Source of the DNA: Ascarosepion bandense
Taxonomy: Eukaryota > Mollusca > Cephalopoda > Sepiida > Sepiidae
Assembly: GCA_037127315.1 (NCBI GenBank)
Contig: JBBBDQ010001028.1
Location: 3,321,001-3,385,000 of the forward strand
Length of the DNA: 64,000 nt
Reading direction: 5' to 3'
The notes beneath the pieces were generated by a model. The model had not been told where the DNA came from. It did no database searches and worked only from the letters and a program-made list of their open reading frames with translations. Of the stretch, positions 1 through 11,741 are shown piece by piece (within the stretch, counting starts at the first letter, position 1; each line of letters opens with the position of its first letter). Both the position numbers and the translations under genes were made by a program.

Positions 1-510
1 TTGTTTTCCTTTACAACCTTACGTAAGAGTTTACTATTTTTGTTTTTTCCAGTTTTCCTTATGGGTCTCACATCAACACATCAACAAATCTCATCTTGTT
101 ACTATTATACCGTTAATAGTAAATCCTCGTAGGGCTTATAATTCTCCCAGGATCAAATCAGTGAATAAGTTAAACAAATCTGGTGACAAAACACATCCTT
201 TTCTTCATTATCTCCTCTCAATCTTGAACTATTCCATGTCCACAAAGTTCTAAGTGTTATCTATTCGCTATGTTAACAGCGTTCGTCATCTACTGTATAC
301 GAATCAGACGATTTGATCCGCGTTGGTTACGTGAACCAAGTCCAAACTTGCCGACTATTTTACCCCCTTGCTCCTTTCCTTCTTTTGCGTTTGGGTCTCC
401 CATGAGGATAATTTCTTGACATGCAGTGGATTTTGACATTATCTAATATGCTGTAAAACCCATCTATTTCTTCTTACATGCTTTATAACATTGGGGTCTA
501 TACTATAACA
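1..510 (-). mobile_element. LINE-R (RTE-like) remnant, endonuclease and RT pieces
   Basis: A decayed non-LTR retrotransposon read right to left. Near 450-380 the frame gives EEIDGFY and, after a frameshift, MGDPNAKEGK, which matches the GD-NAK-GK signature of apurinic-type LINE endonucleases. Near 200-170 it gives GCVLSPDLFN, the RT segment before the catalytic YADD box, then a stop and GFTING around 130-112. The stretch between them is too short to hold the missing RT fingers and motif A, so there is an internal deletion. The copy runs off the left edge of the window. Its RT wording matches the LINE at 49.9-51.0 kb, so I place both in one family. The RTE assignment comes from general resemblance and is less certain than the LINE call. 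Confidence 0.68.
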
Positions 511-1125
511 TCGGATATCTTGCATGAACTCACTTCCAGCTTCACTAGAAATCTTCATAATACTTACCAGTATCCTGGAATTTATTTCTCTCTGTCTTTC
601 TCTAATATCAGTCGAACTTCCCTTTCATTTTTCTTTCCGTCTGCACATAACATTCTGTTCTCCTCACCTGCGAAATTTCCATTGTTTATGTATCTAGTTT
701 AGTATGCTCTATGGATGTTCATATTTATCCTTTCCATTTCATGTTTTACATTTTCGAACTTCTCGATCTCATAACTAAACATTAATGAAAATACCATGAT
801 TCAATATTTTAGACATTATGCAGAATAATAATAACTTTATTTAAAAAGATACAGGAAGCGAAGATATTCAAATCCAAATCCGTTATCGTTTACAGCACAA
901 TAAATGGAAACCGGTTGTCCCGGTTATGTTTTCTGTTCACAGGCTATATACATGTAAATGGTTAAATAATGCCTGTGTAAAAGAACGTTGCGTTTTCTTA
1001 TTGAATGAACTGTGATAATTAATTCAAATTAATTCACTATCGCTTCGGCTGAACCAGTTTGAAATAAATATAAACGCTGGTTAAATTTATCAATAGTTTT
1101 GTTATTGACTTAGCCTAGATTTAGT
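511..1125. other. No recognisable feature
   Basis: AT-rich DNA. The short open frame at 478-702 has pyrimidine-rich composition and no family resemblance, and I do not consider it coding. Confidence 0.5.
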
Positions 1126-1129
1126 AGTT

Positions 1130-1226
1130 GTGTACCCAGTGAGAATCGATCTCACTGCATGAGCCAATTCGTTATCGTGACTAGCTTATTAATACTTCCA
1201 CTGCTGTGTGCGTACTGGGGTGGCCT
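1130..1226 (-). mobile_element. SINE-B copy 1 (tRNA-derived), diverged
   Basis: On the minus strand a B-box-like GATCGATTCTCACTGG is followed by GTACACAAC. This parallels the GTTCGATCCTCACTGGGTG core of the other SINE-B copies at 41.5, 42.1, 48.4, 52.9 and 54.4 kb. The A-box part is poorly preserved. Assignment rests on this one block, so confidence is modest. Confidence 0.45.
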
Positions 1227-2029
1227 TCATAACATGCATTTCTTACTGTCGGTATATATATATATATACAAAGGAATAGGTATGTGCATACAAACATTTA
1301 TATAAATGTATCAATCAAAATGTTAAATAAAATAACTTATTGTACTGCGTTATGAGAGGTTTTATATTCTTGAAGCTAATTTTATTTTAAATTATTATTG
1401 TAAAAATATTCGGAATATGACGCCTTCTCGTCGAAGTCTTATTTAAATATTTGTTTCTTTGGTTTATTGCCACAGTTTCCCGGCACCTCTTCTCAAATTG
1501 TATGAAAGAGTGTTGGTTTTTTCTCATATCACTCCTCATCGTTTCGCTTATCGGCCATGTTTTCTTTTTCAATTAGAAATAAAGTGATTATAATGTGTTG
1601 CTAATTTAATGATATCGGCTGCTCAAAAATGAACGTTTGTCTGGTAAGGATGCACAGGGAAAAAAGAAAATGAGAAAAAATAAGTCTTTTAGAAAGAGGG
1701 TAGAGTGTGGGGAAAAACCTTCTTTGTTTTTTTAAATTTACAAAACCTTTTATTCAAAATTTCCATTTAGGATTTTTGCAAAAAATATCAACATTTCGGA
1801 AATATCTAATTAGAACCTGTGTTTCTAATGAAATTTTAAGTTTCGTTATTTTCTCGTCCATTTTAAAACTAATTTTATGCCGACATTTTTTGGTTAAGTA
1901 TTATCGTCACGAATCTTAATGTACTGCAGCTATAACTTCGGTGTTGTGTCTAAAACAAACAAACCTGACGGAGGCCATCTTTCTTCAAGCTGGTTTGAAA
2001 TTCAGAGTTTTCTTTTTGAACGAAACAAT
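1227..2029. other. No recognisable feature
   Basis: AT-rich unassigned DNA with a short (TA) run at 1252-1268. The open frames here are short and low in complexity. Confidence 0.45.
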
Positions 2030-2165
2030 CGTTGGTGTGGGGTGGGAAGTAGTCGGCATGAGTTCAACTCAACTATTTCAGTTCTTGAGTTGCTAATCGT
2101 TTCATCACCTACGCATCATCTAACCATTACGCTACCTACACCTGCTTATCTGTCAGGCCAATCGA
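2030..2165 (-). mobile_element. Possible further tRNA-derived SINE
   Basis: The minus strand carries GGTAGCGTAATGGTTAGATG, which looks like a tRNA D-arm and A box. About 45 nt later comes GAGTTGAACTC, a weak B-box (T-arm) match. Spacing suits a tRNA-derived RNA polymerase III promoter. I found no second copy in the window, so this could be a SINE of another family or a tRNA pseudogene. Confidence 0.35.
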
Positions 2166-2819
2166 TTAATGCACCTCGGTTCTCTGGTGAGCGCTGGGTG
2201 TAAAGTCTATTTCAGCATGATCTGAGGTGAGCGACATTTTATAAATTATTATAATAAATCCGATTTTTGCACTTTCACGACGTTGTACAAGACTAAGCCA
2301 AAATTAGGAGCGTGTAGTAGCAGAATAACAGCCAGATAATCTTATAGATTTTAACGACTGTAATGCTTACTTGTGTCTGGAAAGTAAAACCCTATAAGCA
2401 TCGTGCTGTGAAACATCAGTACATTCATCGCACAAACCATTGTTGTCAGTTCGATTGTCAGTCGTGCTCAAAATCTGTATTTTCGTTTCAGTTTTATTTG
2501 ACTGGCGCTGTTGAAACGAACTGTTCATTTGGAAATACTCACTTCTATCTCGATAAGCCTTCGAGATGATTTCTATTTCCTTAAATTCCTGAAGAACATC
2601 TCATACACTTTAAGTACTGTGGAACAATACATAACAAACTAGATATCTAGATTAATACTTGCGACGTGAGATCGATTCATACTGAGAGCTAAAATATTAT
2701 CATCTCATGAAAGAATTAATATTTGTTTCTTTGGGAAGGCTATCTAGCAGGTTATAAGAGAAAGCTGATTGTTATGGGCTTGCTACATGATTTTAGTCGA
2801 CTTCAAACTTTCGTTTAAA
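2166..2819. other. No recognisable feature
   Basis: Unassigned moderately AT-rich DNA. The open frame at 2363-2569 shows no domain resemblance. Confidence 0.4.
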
Positions 2820-3066
2820 AATTATCCCGCTGTAGGTTGCAATTACTTTCTGCGGTAAACTGCTGCCAGCCAAGGCTATAGAAACCTTTCTGTCCTGTCC
2901 TGTTATTTATAACTCTTAATTGGAGGAAGAAAAGACGAATTTATTCCTTTCCCAAGATATCTGTGCGTAAGTGAATGCAAGGAATTTAACTGGAATTCGA
3001 ACTCGGTTCCCATTTTTCTTGTTCCGAGCCGATATTCACAGCACCGCAACGCACATGGTAGATACG
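2820..3066 (-). mobile_element. SINE-C copy 1 (tRNA-derived)
   Basis: Read on the minus strand, a tRNA-like head (GCGGTGCTGTGAATATCGG, then B box GAGTTCGAATTCC near 2990-3006) is followed by GTGAATGC/GCATTCACTTAC-type body sequence. A distal block contains CGCAGAAAGTAATTGCAACC. The copy at 51.03-51.30 kb shows the same order: GAGTTCGAATTCC, GCATTCACTTACACAC and then GCAGAAAGAAATAGCAACC. Two separated blocks shared in order make this a genuine dispersed family about 250 nt long. Confidence 0.65.
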
Positions 3067-3338
3067 TTCAGTTATATGTTTTTCTCAAGTAAATCTGCTT
3101 TAACAGAAAGATGTGATGTGAAGGTACATAAATAAGATAGTAATATATTGACACATGTAAATAGAATTTGTCTCATTCTGCTCGTGTCACATTATCTATC
3201 GATCAATCTATCTAAGCTAAATGTCCCAAAGATGAAGGGCACGCAGCTAAAATCGAACTCATTTTGGCAAAAAGACGGGTAGGATTACTTTTATTTTGAA
3301 TCGCTTGGCAGCATCAATCATCCTTCATTTTCTCTCTA

Positions 3339-3374
<36 letters not shown>

Positions 3375-3378
3375 TTCG

Positions 3379-3440
<62 letters not shown>

Positions 3441-3446
3441 GAAAAT

Positions 3447-3492
<46 letters not shown>
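3339..3492. repeat. Compound microsatellite (CT)n-(GT)n-(GATA)n-(TA)n
   Basis: Four simple repeats run head to tail: CT/TG to about 3375, GATA to 3438 and TA from 3451. Open frames rich in Ile-Tyr or Leu-Ser here are products of the repeat and not genes. Confidence 0.97.
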
Positions 3493-3495
<3 letters not shown>

Positions 3496-3607
3496 CAGCT
3501 CATTCACCATAGGTAAGGCAATAATGCCAATAAGACGCAAAAGGATACTAGAAACTAAGAGAATGAAAAGCATTTAGAAAGAACTGGAAAGCCAATCCTG
3601 AACAAAA

Positions 3608-3610
<3 letters not shown>

Positions 3611-3647
<37 letters not shown>

Positions 3648-3694
3648 AAAAACATATATATGTATATATGTGAATAAAACACACATACATGTAT

Positions 3695-3741
<47 letters not shown>
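3611..3741. repeat. Compound microsatellite (TA)n and (GATA)n
   Basis: A (TA)n run at 3611-3644, then AT-rich spacer with TATG units, then (GATA)n at about 3698-3741. Confidence 0.95.
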
Positions 3742-3930
3742 TGTATACATTTGTAACTCATTAACTTAAGCGGATTCTAAGTTTCCTGGATTGGTTTTTA
3801 CGTTCAATTTTCTATGGATTTCTTCGCAAATCTACCGTATACATCATAGTTTTTGCTAGAAACGAAAAAGTTTTTTTTGTTATAATGACGCATTCTTTCA
3901 AATAATTCAATACCTGACGTAAGATTAATG

Positions 3931-3998
3931 TTCAAAATAGAATATTCAATTTGTTTAGTTTTACTTCAAAATAGAATATTCAATTTGTTTAGTTTTAC
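3931..3998. repeat. Perfect 34-bp tandem duplication
   Basis: The unit at 3931-3964 (starting TTCAAAATAG) is repeated without change at 3965-3998. Identity of the two units implies a recent duplication or ongoing conversion. Confidence 0.95.
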
Positions 3999-3999
3999 T

Positions 4000-5240
4000 T
4001 AACTTATGTATAATTTAGAGATTATATATTAGCAGAACCGGGATTTGTCTTTTTACGTTTAGGCATTTTATTAAATTTTAATAATAAATTCACAAAAGCG
4101 GTTTAGTTGTCCTCACAATCTTTGGAGTGATTAACACCCAGCAAACACTACTGTTTCCGATATGGTCTAGCGCAAATAGTCAATTGTAAAAGGTTTTCAA
4201 TTATATATTTATGTGTGTGCGGTTGTATTTTCCTATTTCTTTTACCATCTGTCAATTTCATTTGGATTATATTTACCTATATATTTTTCACTGCGACATT
4301 ATTTGTTTCTTTCTCTTGTCGATTTCTCATTTGTCCTTCTTTATTAGAACCACGAACCTAAGCATGCTGCTTCCGAATCCTTGAAAGCATATATTGACGC
4401 ACACGATAAGACTTCACTCAGCATATGACACTTTGCAGATTCCGCTCCATAAAGTTAAAAGGATTAAGCCCTTTCATGTAGATCTGAGAAATTATGGTAA
4501 AGTTCTTAGCGTGTAAATGTCAGGGGAAAGGGCTCCATTTTAAGGATTGCAAGTTGGTGTCCAATGGTGTTTTACAATGATGCGAAAGCAGTCAGCATTT
4601 TGACCATATCAGAAGAGATGTTAAAGGTCAATATCGATTGTTAATCATCCCCTGATACAAAAGAAAACGTCTAACATCCAATCTAGATAACAGTCTTTCA
4701 ATAAATTGAAATGCCAATAAATTAGAGATTGTTACCTACACGCTGAAGTTTACGTGGTACTAGCGTCGTTGTATGGATTTATCTGCCCGTAAATGGTTTG
4801 GAGATATCAATAACTGAATTATGTATATTGGAACGATCTGGATTGAGTGAGTTCTGAAACATGTCTCATATAAACTCAATGGGATTTTAATCTGGTAAAC
4901 GCTTCATGCGGAAGTATAGTACTTGGAAGCCAACCGAGTGTTTCTGAAATTAGTTTCATGTCACAAGCAAACGATAGATGTTGAATTATCTTGCTAGATC
5001 AAATCATCATCAGCAGGAAAACTGGCTAGTGTAAAAAGGTTACAACTGGTTAGAAACAAGATATGTGCGCAGCAGACCTGCCAATAGAGATTTCATTTAG
5101 ATTAAGAATCGTTTCGAAATGCAACTTTATTCTGAAACACTTGAAACTCTATGATCTCATACAGTATGCTTTATATACATACGGTTCCTCTAAAGGAGAT
5201 GTATACTTAAATCATCTAATGATATTCTTCTGCGGTTTTA
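4000..5240. other. No recognisable feature
   Basis: Unassigned AT-rich DNA with no repeat family that I can match elsewhere in the window and no credible coding frame. Confidence 0.45.
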
Positions 5241-5244
5241 CGCA

Positions 5245-5880
5245 TTGTCAATAATAGTACGCTTGTCTATACTATATAGTGCGATGCCTTATGAGTTGAG
5301 CGATACCCGCTTTGAAATGGGATGTGATCCGATTCAAGGTTACCATTTATATGGATGGCCGCTTGTTTCTAACTATTTGCGGCTAAGCTCTAGTTATTTT
5401 TCTACCTCAGTAAGGTTGCCTGTCTGTGTATTTTCTATAAATACATTTATGGTAATTGTTTGGGTGCCCTTCGAAATTGTAGAAACTTTCTCACCGACGC
5501 AGCATGACATTTTCTAAAATATTTTTGGTAACTTCTCTGACGAGCTTTTTTACTCTGTTGCCCAGATTACATGAATCCAAGCTTGCTAATAGATTGGAAT
5601 TTAGGTCTCACCATTTTACCAATGATATAGTTATATATAACCGCCACTTCTACCTCAACAGTTTCTTCTCTAGGTTTTCCCGCCTGTGGAACTCTCTGTC
5701 GATTACTTACTTCCCAAATAGCTACAATTTTCAAAATTTTAAATGCGTCGTCAGTTCTATCTTCTTGAATCCAGTTCATCTTTCATCCTTTCTTCAATAC
5801 TCCTGTACCTAGTCTATTCTCTCAATGTAGCACCTTGCACACTAGTGGCGTTCCTACCTTGTTTAGGGTGAAATTATTAA
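5245..5880 (+). mobile_element. LINE-J copy, C-terminal end of ORF2 and 3' UTR
   Basis: A decayed CR1/Jockey-like LINE end. The stretch around 5400-5450 reads like the 'LCLFYKYFHG' block that follows RT in this family, and 5650-5760 reads FFSRFSRLWNSLSITYFP and then NFQNFKC. This parallels FFSRISRLWNSLPYSCFP and NLQKFKC in the copy at 32.9-33.2 kb. The 3' end at about 5828-5875 (TAGCACC, then GTGGCGTT-CC-ACCTTG and GGGTGAAATTATTAA) matches the tail of the other copies. It is 5'-truncated and frameshifted, so it is not coding. Confidence 0.75.
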
Positions 5881-8800
5881 TATTTTTAAAGTGCAGTACT
5901 AGAATATCGTCAATATTACATCAATATACAGATGATCTGGCTAGATGTAGCCATAAATTATATGCTAACAATTTATTTACGTGTACCTCTTGCGTGCTCT
6001 ATGCTTTCTAATCAACTTTAATCAGCGAAAATTTAAATACAAATTCAATCAATATCTACCGGTCCTCCTTTCAATCAATATCAACTGTTCTTTTGATTAT
6101 TCACTCATCTTACCGATCATAAATAATAGTTATGCTCCTGATTTTTTCACACTCTGTAACCACTTGAGCCCTAGTGGCTTTACTGATTAAAAATATCTTT
6201 TAGAATACAGTGACTATTTTTGTCGTTTTTTATTTCATTTTCATTTTATTTATTTATTTTTCTATTGCACTCTTTATAATTGCCATCACCTTTTTGTTGC
6301 TTGCCAATCTTTATTTTTTTACTTCTTTCTTTCTGTCCGTTTTTATCCTTCGTAGCATTTTTCCCTTCATTATTAATCTATTTTTTACATTCACTTATTT
6401 CCTTCTTCCGTTCATTATCTCATGGTTCAATTTTTTCGTTTCTTTCGTTTGCTTGTCTTTCTTCTTTCCGTCCAAAATTCTTTTGCTTTTGTGGTTCTTA
6501 ATAGAATCAAATAACAACTTTGAATCGAACCGGATTCTTCAACGATCTTTCCACAACGAAAAGACATTACTCTGTATTTTCCGAATAATGTGATTAAGTC
6601 CAGAATGTAATAAAAAGAATTTGTTTATATTTGCCAATTCTTATATAAGTAGTTTTCATATTTTAAGTAAAACTTTTGTGTTGTGTAGATTTCAAAAGAT
6701 AAAAATTTAATAATCAGAAGAACAATTTTATTTTTACATAAGTTGCATAGGTTTGGATTTAAGCTTTATATGTTCTTGGCTTAAAACATTTTTATTTAAT
6801 AAAGTATTAAAAGTTCACTCACAATGAAGTATAAGCGATGGATGTAGCTAGTGTATAGTTTGTGTGACATTCAATTTCTTTCAGTATTTTATAAGAAGAG
6901 GTAGAAGCAGATGCATTACTGCTACGTTTGGTATTTTGTCAAAGCGAAAGCGGCAGCTTAAAAGGAATTTATTGAAAGCAGACGAAACCGAAAATAAAAA
7001 CAAAACACATGAAAGTATTTGTCATTGGCTTTTGATTAAAATGGTTTGTCAAAATAAATGTTTAGTTCTGATAATATCACTAATAAAGTAGAGAAAACAA
7101 AAACGTGGTTAATCTGTTTAATGGTACATGCAATGTGGTCCCCCAAAGAAAAAAACAATTACTGATTACTGAAATTGAATTTTCGACTGTTCAAAGAAAT
7201 CTGGTTACTCAAAAAAGGCTAACTTTTACTGGAAATAATTTGTTAATTAGAATTCTAATCGGGTGAAAAATATTACTATTAATGCAATATGTTAGGGCTA
7301 TTTATAGTGGATGAAATATCTACGACAGTATTCAAAATTGGAAGGTTGTTTTAACTCTGTGAGTTTATGTTGAATCGAAAATGTTAGCGGTTACTAAAAG
7401 TGCTCTATTTGTTAGAAAATGTAGTTTCAAATTAACCTTTTTTCTTAAAAATGATTCAGATGAAATTTTCATTATACTGTCTCAAAATGACCAGCAGCGA
7501 CGTCTGCGATGTTAGTTGAAAGTTCAAAGCACAGAAAAAATGTTTTATAAATTTTAGATAAAAACCTCGAAAATGTATTTTCTTTAGGGAAAAGGGACAA
7601 TAAATTAAAAATAGAGCTATAGGAAACGTCAGAAAAATGTCAGTTTATCGTATCTTGTATTTATTCTTATGTTTAATCAGAATTGCAACTTACACTATTT
7701 TTTCTGTCCACCATGTTGTCTTTCCTTTTTCTGTGATATTTTTTTTCGTTTTAATTTTCTTTATTTACCTCCAACTTTTTGTTGTTTTATTTTTAGTTTT
7801 AGAGCTTTTTGTTTTTCTTGCAGATTATTTCATCTTTATATGCTTGATTTTACTTTTGCGAATATTTATTTTTATTTTTATTTTACTTGCAATCAGTATT
7901 TTCACTGTTTTTCTTGAGTTTAAACTTATCTATATTAACTCACATTTCCCTCTCGTAAATTTCACGGTTTTTTATTTGAATTTTCTCACGATTAGTAATT
8001 GTGTTATAATGAGTAATTAAGCTGATTGCCAGTTTTCCGATTATAAAGTACCCCTGGAGATTGATCCGCACATTCTTACCATAAAATTTTACAAAATGGT
8101 ACAATAACAATTATGAGTATAAATACATAGTTCATTATTTAAATAAGTAAGAGTGTAAAATATATCAGGTTGATTTTTCTATCATATTAGAAAATCAATT
8201 TTACACTAAGTATAAAATCTGAGGTTTTACGGGATAAGTAATAACATCAAAAATTAAGATTCGTAGCTTTTAGCAAGCATTAGTTTTAAAGGTTCGCCTG
8301 AAACAAATTAACAAACATTTAATTTATGTACATTTTTGCTTACAAACTGAGTTCAAAAGGATACCATTTCAATAACAAATACAAATAAATTTTATTTTGT
8401 ATAGATACATTGAATTCAAAAATACATTCAAACCAAAAGTCTAATTATGACTCATCACAAACAAAATATGCAATTTTTTATTGTATTCTATATATAAAAA
8501 ATGTAAAAATTGTTAAGGTTTACTAAAAAGACTGCCCAATGAATACGATTTCCACGATCATTTGTTAAATCATAATTAATAAAAACAAAATTATAAAACA
8601 CCATAATACGACTGGGCATATATTACAAGACAAAATGTTTAAAATTTGCGTTGTTTATTGAAAATCACACTAAAACTACTGCACTTTATTATATATTACA
8701 TGATAATATAGCTAAATTATTCAGTATATCTTTCCTACTAAGTAAATGAAGGTCCTATTTCATGGCACATTGATTTAGTAATAATGTACTTGTACCTTGT

Positions 8801-8994
8801 ATCTTTCTCTTATACAGTTTATAAAGCATCAATAAATTATAAATTTTATAAGACTGGACAATAAGATTTTCACTATTCACCGCAATTAAATTCCAACGCT
8901 ACGATTCTGAAGCTAAACGTTAAACTAATCTTTAAACTCGTTTCCTAAAAAAAATAATAATGAATTAAAAAAATGTCACTATTTATCATGTAAA
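5881..8994. other. AT-rich unassigned stretch with T-rich open frames
   Basis: Over 3 kb of low-GC DNA. The open frames at 6210-6593, 6280-6501, 7637-8020 and 7669-7917 are runs of Phe, Leu and Ile from T-rich DNA. They overlap each other in alternative frames and show no domain. A short imperfect hairpin lies at 8171-8200. Nothing else is supported. Confidence 0.5.
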
Positions 8995-9034
8995 ATAATA
9001 ACTTTCAAATTGAGTGCAATTTGAAAGTTATTAT
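8995..9034. repeat. Perfect 18-bp inverted repeat with 4-nt loop
   Basis: Arms at 8995-9012 and 9017-9034 (arm begins ATAATAACTTTCAAATTG) are exact reverse complements around AGTG. It could extrude as a cruciform. No flanking element explains it. Confidence 0.9.
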
Positions 9035-9466
9035 AATTATTATAAGTTATTTTTTGTAACTGGCCTTTCCTAGTGTCCCTTTTTTCCTCACTAAAACCAA
9101 ACAGCGTCTCTGTAATATCTTTTTCTTCCGTCTGACTTCACTCACAAAATAGAATGGTCCATTATCTATCTGATGTAATAGTAGAGCTAAATTCATGCGC
9201 TAATTTATAAGCAGAATTATAATATAATCTATTTTAAATTTTACTCCATCTGAGAAATATTAAAATGAAGATACGTTCATATAAATAGCTGTAGCTCAAG
9301 CAGAGGCTCTATTCCAAAGATGCGTTGAAAATATTAATCGTAATATTTTCATAACTTTCGTCTGCCTTTCATACATCAAATCCCATACGTTAATTTATTA
9401 CAACTGTCGTTTTATAAATATTAAATGAAAAAAGAACGGGAAGATTTTGTAGTTTATACTTCATGT

Positions 9467-9500
<34 letters not shown>

Positions 9501-10380
9501 AATTATGATATTCAGCTTCATTTTTTCTTTTCCTACTGCAGCTAGTATATTGCTTCTTAGTACAGATGTATGATACTCATGTCATGAAAGCAAATCAAGT
9601 GACGTTTCATAAATATATCAGAATTTTCTTCAGTATTTTTTGCTAATTTCAAAAGGGTTTTTACTGTCGTTGCTTGAGTATTTACTTTTTCGTCTTCGGA
9701 TTTTCTTTTCTGTCAAAATTTTTCTGGATTTTTCAAGTTTTTAATATGTACAATAGTCAATTTCTTTTCATTTTTCTCTAAAACACATTCCATGTTTCCC
9801 TCAAGTTTTTCCATCTTCAGGTTTTACACTGAGGTCTGTTATATCAATCAACTTGACATATATTTATTTTTCTTCACGATGAAAGATCAGGTCACCTGGC
9901 CGAGATTTGATGATCAGTTTCATTATCATTATTAATGTTGAATGAGGTGATGTTGTTATTCAATCTAGAAGCAGCTTTAAGTTTGAAAAATCATGACATA
10001 TTTCGAAGAAATGCTATGAACGAAAACACTTTTTCTTTATATCCAGAACGAAAGTAGACATTCTTGGTGCTGTCATAAAAAAGCTATGTTAGATTGAGTG
10101 ACGAGAATGAAATAAATATCTTTCTTCACAAAAACTTTTGATGAGTGATATACTTGGCTTTGTGACGAGCAACAGAAAAAAACTCAGCGACAGACGATGA
10201 CATTTTAAAGAAAGAATACAAGTTTTACTTCTGGACATCGTAATATCTATCATGAATGTCAAAAGATGTTGGCCCACTTTATCAATACGCGACTTTTAAA
10301 TCATATTTGCAATAAAGAACATTTCGAAGAAGTGAACATTTAAATTTTCCTGGTTCAGTAAAATGCAAGTATAAATAACA
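9035..10380. other. Unassigned, with a (GAT)n microsatellite
   Basis: Contains a (GAT)n run at about 9467-9501. I see no gene in the rest. The open frame at 10089-10277 on the minus strand has no family resemblance. Confidence 0.5.
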
Positions 10381-11190
10381 TGTAGAAACAACCAGAATTT
10401 TTTCTAAATCAGGCACAAGGTATTGTTTATTAGGGTCAATTTTCTAAACTTCGTCACATTTTTCTGGCTGATACATTTAAGTAAGTGTTAGCTGAGATTA
10501 GATTTAGCAATACTAATTGTCAGTACTCCTTGTAGCAGAGATGTGGCTTTTTGCCACAATTACTTTCTACAATTTGAGTGGATTATTTATATACAAAAAT
10601 TGTCTATTTTAGTCTGAATAACAGATAAGTAAAGGTAAGACTAATTTACATAATAATACAACACATTCCACTCCAAAGATTTTTTGCCACGTTACAAGAC
10701 ATAATCTTTGAAACAAGATGGATTAATTTTGCGTTTTGATCTTCGAGGTTCAGTTGGGAATCTCTGATTTGTTCGGAAGGGCTTGTAGTTTCCTTATCAC
10801 CGATTGGTTTGAAAAAGCTGGTACAAACTTCTGATGATTTTGGCATATTACTGAGATTAATTTCACCATCCAACTTAAAAATTTCAACCCCTTCACTTAC
10901 ATCAAGTATAGAAGGTTCCTCGATTAGAGATGCAAAAAGAGCATCTCGCAAATTCAAGGTGGTCTCCACCCCACTGGTAGTTTTATGTAGATGTACTGAA
11001 GATTTTCATGTAGCTGGAGTTACCGAGGGATCATACTTGCTTTCGTGAGCATAATTTTTAATATAATATAAATTTTAGTGGCCTTCCGTAGTATTCCGTT
11101 CAACCGCTTCACCTGCCCATTGCCTCTTTGGGCAATATTGACGTATATAAGGTAGTCATTCCTTTATTCCACAAGTACTATTTCACATGT
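10380..11190 (-). mobile_element. Ty3/Gypsy-type retrotransposon remnant, integrase end and putative LTR start
   Basis: Read on the minus strand, about 11150-11060 gives QRGNGQVKRLNGIL, the NGQ-ER-N block at the end of the integrase catalytic core of many Gypsy elements. Further on, LRDALFASLIEE near 10945 resembles the I-LIEEE stretch downstream of integrase. RRSKRKINP with FKDYVL and a stop near 10760-10695 resembles the basic C-terminus of Gypsy Pol. After the stop comes a purine-rich GGAGTGGAATG and then TGTTGTATTATTATG (about 10665), a plausible polypurine tract and LTR start with TG. Frameshifts and stops break the frame, so it is inactive. The LTR end is not located. The open frame at 10646-10969 is one surviving segment. 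Confidence 0.5.
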
Positions 11191-11365
11191 TTAACATTTA
11201 GGGTTATTTGCGGGCTTCTTTGAAGTGGTAGCAGCAGCATAATCGTTAGATAAAGTGACTTCAATTGTAACTATACTGTAGCTGTCATATGAAGCGAATT
11301 ACTTTTGCTTTTGAGCCTGCTCAGGTGCCCTGGTTTTTTGTATCTGTCAAACTCAATTCTCGGTT

Positions 11366-11741
11366 TTCAAGATGTCTTTATCTGGACACAGGAAAATGTA
11401 TATTGTCAAGGAAAGAAATTACATTTCCAACAACATTTTATTGAATTGGAATATTAACAAACATATTCAATATGTTTTTTATCATTTCTGATACAAAGGT
11501 TGTTATGCTTCACGTGAATTCGATGCAACAATTCTACATTGCCTACAGTTTAGTACATCTACTCTATATGCGTTCAATCAAGTATGTTGCATCTGTGATT
11601 TCTTTTTGAGTACACATATCCCAGAAAAAGAAGCCAGTTCTTTCTTCTTCCAACAAAAATATGTTTTATAAGTTGAGGTAAAAATAAACTATAGCTGATG
11701 AGATTTCCTATGTGTCCAGACTTTAGAGACACCTTGTAAAT
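11366..11741. mobile_element. Short inverted-repeat element (MITE-like)
   Basis: The left end reads CAAGATGTCTTTATCTGGAC, then ACAGGAAAAT. The right end, reverse-complemented, reads CAAGGTGTCTCTAAAGTCTG and then GACACATAGGAAAT. The two ends are matching terminal inverted repeats of roughly 33 bp, differing by a 3-nt gap and a few changes. GGTGTC-TAAAGTCTGGACACA is a pattern seen at mariner-like transposon ends. The interior is too short for a transposase, and the frame at 11574-11828 is not recognisable. I infer a non-autonomous DNA transposon of about 375 bp. Confidence 0.55.

Noticed and set aside
3325..3761. Ile-Tyr and Leu-Ser rich open frames
   Set aside because: They are translations of (TA)n and (GATA)n arrays. 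The same holds for frames at 30168, 41817, 45418, 52008, 58533 and 62474.
6210..8020. Hydrophobic frames of up to 127 codons that could pass as membrane proteins
   Set aside because: Phe/Leu runs come from T-rich DNA, frames overlap each other, and there is no domain, start context or splice support.
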